Shown one piece after another: positions 7,474 through 10,812 of a DNA stretch of 10,812 bases. The translations under genes and the position numbers were made by a program. The notes beneath the pieces were generated by a model, which ran no database searches, was not told where the DNA came from, and saw nothing but the letters and a program-made list of their open reading frames with translations. Source of the DNA: Pavlovales sp. CCMP2436 (lineage: Eukaryota; Haptophyta; Pavlovophyceae; Pavlovales). The stretch spans positions 166,278 through 177,089 of the forward strand of contig MU631436.1 in the NCBI GenBank assembly GCA_026770615.1, in the 5' to 3' direction. Every line of letters starts with the position of its first letter. Within the stretch, counting starts at the first letter, position 1.

Positions 7474-7486
7474 CTTATATATAGAC
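7474..7486 (+). promoter_or_regulatory. TATA-like element of the penton gene, CTTATATATAGAC
   Basis: This is the second copy of the block found before 6613, directly upstream of the ATG at 7487. It decides the start: an ATG at 7427 in the same frame lies upstream of this promoter and inside the preceding gene. Confidence 0.6.
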
Positions 7487-8272
7487 ATGGATAACGCACC
7501 CTATCCATTATTTCTCAGCTCTCAAACAAGTGATATTAGTGACCCTGCCGTTGGTAAATTTCAATGGAACTTTGATAACAGTATAGTACCTAGATCAGTT
7601 AAATCCGATTTATTCATTCAACTTTATAAGCTTCAAATTTCTCGACAGTTTCCCAATGTACATGGGGAAGGATGTGTACTAACGTTTTTCTATACACAAA
7701 CACCAACCGTTTTTTATACAATCACGATAGACTCAGGGTATTATGCCGATGTTGGAGCGATCACAACAGCCATGTCATCAAAATCAGCTATTCGTACTGA
7801 TACAAATGTATCTTTCCCAAATCCTTTATCATTCACGGTTTTCTCTGCTACCACGCGAATCATGTCTATCGATAACACAAACGCCTCATTAGATTTAACG
7901 ATTTTACCGACGGGATTAGCGCTACGTCTTGGTGTATGTATTCAATCTTTAACAGTCCCATATGTCTGTACCACTAAGACGCTAGGAACTTGGGATATTC
8001 TCTTTCCGAAACAAATATATATATGTTCTAACAAATCTTTACAATTAGATAACTCGAATGACAGCAGTCTGATGACGTCTAGAAAAATCATAGCCTCGAT
8101 AGCAAATAACGCAAATTATGGCGACATTATACCATTTGAACGTCCCTTTATTACTCAACCGCTTAGAAACAATTCTATCGATTATATTGATATCAAAATG
8201 ACCGACGAGAATTTTACTCCTTTACCGTTTTACAATACATTTGCGTTAACATTTATGTCTTACAAAGATTAG
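7487..8272 (+). CDS. Minor capsid (penton) protein
   Basis: An uninterrupted 261-residue protein beginning MDNAPYPLFLSSQ. It is rich in beta-strand-like segments, as expected for a single jelly-roll penton. Segments that fit PLV and virophage minor capsid proteins are a YYADVGAITTAM stretch after an I/V-rich strand, LALRLGVC, a strand IYICSNKSLQLDNSND, then RKIIASIANN and YGDIIPFERP, and the C-terminal IDYIDIKMTDENFTPLPFYN. The family call rests on these remembered patterns and on position after MCP and ATPase. It would occupy the capsid vertices. It is the only large gene in the window with no break. Its stop TAG (8270-8272) overlaps the stop of the lipase gene on the other strand. A start at 7427 is less likely because the promoter lies between. 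Confidence 0.75.
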   Translation: MDNAPYPLFLSSQTSDISDPAVGKFQWNFDNSIVPRSVKSDLFIQLYKLQISRQFPNVHGEGCVLTFFYTQTPTVFYTITIDSGYYADVGAITTAMSSKSAIRTDTNVSFPNPLSFTVFSATTRIMSIDNTNASLDLTILPTGLALRLGVCIQSLTVPYVCTTKTLGTWDILFPKQIYICSNKSLQLDNSNDSSLMTSRKIIASIANNANYGDIIPFERPFITQPLRNNSIDYIDIKMTDENFTPLPFYNTFALTFMSYKD

Positions 8273-8941
8273 TCAAGATTGTTTAAATTGTGTGCGTTTA
8301 AGAAACCTTCACCTATGTTTTCTATAGTTAGCGAATTGCTGTTTTGAAATTTAGACATTAAACTAACCAAATCCCCACGTGTACGAATATCTACCTGCCT
8401 AGAAGACACCGCTTTACCAATATGGTAGGGAGAAGCACCTTTATTATAAGTCAGAATAAACGCAAAAGGATCAGCGCATATTTCCGCCAACCAACCACAC
8501 CTAAGCTATGACCAACGTGGTCTGGTATAGTATTATATTTTAGTTACGTCTGTCTAGTAATCTTTTTAGCAGACCAGACACGTGGGTCTAAACTCGAATA
8601 TTTAAAAGCGAGTAAAATATCTCTCATAAGGAAATCTTTAGAATTCGAACTACTTCGGTGTAATATCAAAGCTTTCCCATCTCGAACCCAAACATTCGTC
8701 TCATTATTTGATAAAACAACATCATGATTGTAACCTATATTTTCAATTTGTCCTTAGCATCCTGATCACTGTAGGAAGCTTTTAAGTATATCATCGCATT
8801 TTCTAGTAGTGGATTTTCTTCAATAGGATCTACAGATATAGAATTATTCGATCCCGTATTCATATATCTATTGAACAAAAAAGTGCTTCTAGTAGGTCTA
8901 CCAAAAAACGAATTACGTTGTTTCCTAATTTGTCCAAACAT
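8269..8941 (-). pseudogene. Class 3 lipase-like alpha/beta hydrolase, three breaks
   Basis: The frame starts at the ATG at 8941-8939 (MFGQIRKQRNSFFGRPTRST) and runs to TAA at 8271-8269. Pieces in order are YLKASYSDQDAKDKL, then after a shift at about 8735 GYNHDVVLSNNETNVWVRDG and ALILHR...KDFLMRDILLAF, matching the early block of Lipase_3 proteins, then the nucleophile elbow VGHSLG at about 8516-8499, a second shift to WLAEICADPF, then VDIRTRGDLVS (likely catalytic Asp) and LNAHNL (likely catalytic His). TAA at 8546-8544 lies just before the nucleophile. Thus two frameshifts and one nonsense codon. The active enzyme would cleave ester bonds in lipids, perhaps aiding entry or release. Lipases occur in some PLVs. 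The gene is divergent from the fibre gene and convergent with the penton. Confidence 0.72.
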
Positions 8942-8982
8942 ATATATAAATGGTATAGAAAAAATCTCCGCTGTATTATAAG
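8942..8982. promoter_or_regulatory. Divergent promoter between lipase and fibre genes
   Basis: This 41-base gap holds one TATA-like element for each direction: TGTATTATAAG ends just before the fibre ATG at 8983, and on the minus strand CATTTATATATA ends just before the lipase ATG at 8941. The plus-strand element shares its core with those before 4345 and 4595. Confidence 0.55.
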
Positions 8983-9758
8983 ATGTCTGTTTTTGGAGAG
9001 CAAGCGTTCAACGATTTATCGGCTATTACAAATTCGAATACATGTAATATAACAGCATTAGGCTGTTCGTTAAATTGGTTTTAAACAGAAACAAATAATA
9101 GAATCGGTGTAATATATTTTTCTATTAATACAACGAATGGAAATTTAAAAATAAAATTAAAAAATTCAACAATAACAAATGGAAATACAGAAAATATAAA
9201 TGGAAGAATATCTCCAATAAATACAGAATTGACAACGTCAAATGAAGCTCTTAATCTGAGACTCATGTCATCTGAATATATTAGATCAGAAAATCCTCAA
9301 AACAACAATATAGCAAGTACTTATCTTTCGAAAGGAGAGTTTAATAACTATCTCACAACTCAAGAAATCAAGGATCTGTTACAGGACGCAGCAAACGCCG
9401 TAATAAATAATGCCCTTAATGAACTTGGCGATATCAAAAATATTGTTGGTGCGACTTTAATATCGGGCGGCATGACACTGAGCGACCAGGTCGTGAACAA
9501 GATCGACGAAGGTTTTTATTAATTTAGACGGTCGAGTTATATCAAATTCAAATGCTATCGATGTTATAAAGAATGATATAACAGATATCACGACATTAGT
9601 AGACACGAAAGCAGATAAATCAGTAGTAGATTCGTCAAATATTGTATATGATAACATGATTACATCAAATACCAACAAATTTAATGATTATTACACAAGT
9701 CAGGATACTGATACATATCTATCGTATAAAGTGAATGAGTCATTATTTAACACTTTTT

Positions 9759-10250
9759 AGCAACGTCATTAATACATCAAATAATCAATATGATACCAAT
9801 GTATTGGAATTACAAAATAGAACCAGTTCAGTAAATAATGATCAGGATTTTATAATTTATCAAATGTGGTTGGTAGTAATACTTCAAATATTGGGTTATA
9901 AATTAATACCTTAAATTACAACTTAAATGATGTAAATATAGCAAGCAATTTGGCATTAAAATATAATACTTCTGATCACAATGTTTTTAGCAATATTGTT
10001 AACTCATCAAATAATCACACCGATAGTAATATACTGGAATTACAAAATAGACCAACCAGTTCAGTAGTTAATGATCTATATTTTATAAATCTGTCGAATA
10101 CGGTTGGTAGTAATACTTCTAATATCAATACGAAATTAAGCACTACATTATACAATACGTATAATATAAATATAGCAAGCAATTTGGCATTAAAATTTAA
10201 TACTTCTGATCACAATGTTTTCAGCAATATCGTTAATTCTTCAAATAATC
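9759..10250 (+). repeat. Tandem repeat of about 234 bp (78 residues) in the fibre gene
   Basis: Three copies of a module begin AGCAAYRTYRTTAA at 9759, 9989 and 10223, spaced 230 and 234 bases. Copies one and two share the following AATTACAAAATAGA..CCAGTTCAGTA segment; copies two and three are preceded by the same GCAAGCAATTTGGCATTAAA (9941 and 10175). The third copy diverges after RYDN. The 230-base spacing shows that the first copy has lost bases relative to the in-frame 234. Confidence 0.85.
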
Positions 10251-10636
10251 GCTACGATAATAGTATCAATCTTAAACATAATATTACCGATTATAATCAA
10301 GGTGTTTTACAAATAAATAGTAATATAATAACAACAAGCAACATAACAATATCGGCACTTGTTTTATCGACTAAGAACGCATTAGGTTTAGTCACAGCAG
10401 GCGCAGCAATTTCACTAAATTCGTTAAATATCGTAGGTATTAACACGCTATTGCCAAGTAAATTGCCGATAATGGATTTTGATGAATAAAAATATAACGC
10501 AAATATAAGTTTTGATAATAGATATACAAAGTCAGAATCAGACAGTCTAATGTCGTTAAAAATTGATATAGCTACATACAACAATAATAACAGCAATATC
10601 AGAAATTCGATGGCTATAAATGCCAGTAATATATCA

Positions 10637-10812
10637 CTCAAAACTAATAATACTGATTTCGCAATGTTAAACAGTAATGTGAATAGTTCAAATTTGCGAT
10701 ACGATTCAAAAATTACAAATTTATCTAATAATCCGTTACTCAAAAAGAACCAAAGCGATTTCACAATTTTAAATAATAATGTGAATAGTTCAAATTTGCG
10801 ATACGATTCAAA
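10637..10812 (+). repeat. Tandem repeat of 102 bp (34 residues) in the fibre gene
   Basis: The module starts CTCAAAA at 10637 and again at 10739; both copies contain GATTTC.CAAT.TTAAA and a perfectly repeated GTGAATAGTTCAAATTTGCG..ACGATTCAAA stretch. The second copy is cut by the window end, so more copies may follow. At protein level the repeated core is NVNSSNLRYDS. Confidence 0.85.

Larger units (their letters stand above)
8983..10812 (+). pseudogene. Long repetitive fibre/spike protein, broken, runs past the window
   Basis: The start at 8983 (MSVFGEQAFNDLSAITNSN) directly follows a TATA-like block. The same frame continues past TAA at 9082-9084 to 9522. The protein then continues in shifted frames, changing near 9512 (T-run), near 9755-9759 (a T-run one base longer than the frame needs) and within about 9842-9950, with TAA at 9899-9901 and 10487-10489, and stays open to the window edge. 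It is very rich in Asn, Ser, Thr and Ile, with repeated segments such as Y.T..E(I/S)..L and SN(I/L)R.YDSKI, like the coiled-coil shaft repeats of phage and PLV fibres. No C-terminal head or chaperone domain is seen, since the end lies outside. It probably projects from the capsid and binds the host cell. At least three stops and three shifts make it a decayed gene. Confidence 0.7.

Noticed and set aside
8269..8490. Separate small minus-strand gene of 73 residues
   Set aside because: It starts at a TTG within a larger lipase frame and carries that enzyme's Asp and His region; it is the C-terminal part of the broken lipase.
544..10812. Alternative genetic code in which TAA and TAG encode Gln, to explain the in-frame stops
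   Set aside because: TAA and TAG also end several genes exactly where expected (452, 5848, 8272), and the penton and lipase stops overlap on opposite strands. True frameshifts occur as well, which recoding would not explain.
1..10812. tRNA genes, rRNA, integrase or protease genes
   Set aside because: No cloverleaf-like sequence or conserved rRNA stretch was noticed, and no retroviral-type or tyrosine integrase or Ulp1-type protease motif was found in the frames.

Overview
The window looks like most of an integrated, decaying polinton-like virus (PLV), a relative of virophages and Polintons, in the genome of a single-celled eukaryote. A GC-rich stretch at the left end (about 1-150), carrying a piece of an unrelated reading frame, gives way abruptly to AT-rich, densely packed viral DNA. 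The viral part has the expected core set: a TV-Pol-like polymerase/superfamily 3 helicase replication gene, a double jelly-roll major capsid protein (MCP), an A32/FtsK-HerA-type packaging ATPase, a minor capsid (penton) protein, a class 3 lipase-like gene and a long repetitive fibre gene. No integrase, protease or second terminal repeat is seen inside the window.

Layout: 1-167 flanking fragment (- strand); 186-452 small basic protein; 544-3016 TV-Pol/S3H replication gene; 3017-3539 gene-free stretch with two large inverted repeats and CA-repeats; 3540-4093 (- strand) small charged protein carrying a 47-bp tandem duplication; 4105-4311 and 4345-4549 two small genes; 4595-5848 MCP; 5867-6585 packaging ATPase; 6613-7464 unknown protein with a helix-turn-helix-like C-terminus; 7487-8272 penton; 8269-8941 (- strand) lipase, tail to tail with the penton; 8983 to the window end, fibre.

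Almost every longer gene is broken by single-base frameshifts and/or in-frame stops; among the larger genes only the penton is uninterrupted. The breaks are visible because the same protein family continues in another frame exactly where the first frame stops. Independent nonsense codons and the 47-bp duplication argue for genuine decay of an endogenous element. Many of the frameshifts are the same one-base loss and several lie in short homopolymers, so assembly or read error could account for part of them.

Genes are preceded by a TATA-like element only about 5-15 bases before the ATG, several sharing nearly identical sequence. This suggests a viral promoter class with very short 5' leaders. 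Together the genes would replicate the genome (polymerase/helicase), build the capsid (MCP and penton), package DNA (ATPase) and contact or breach the host (fibre, lipase).
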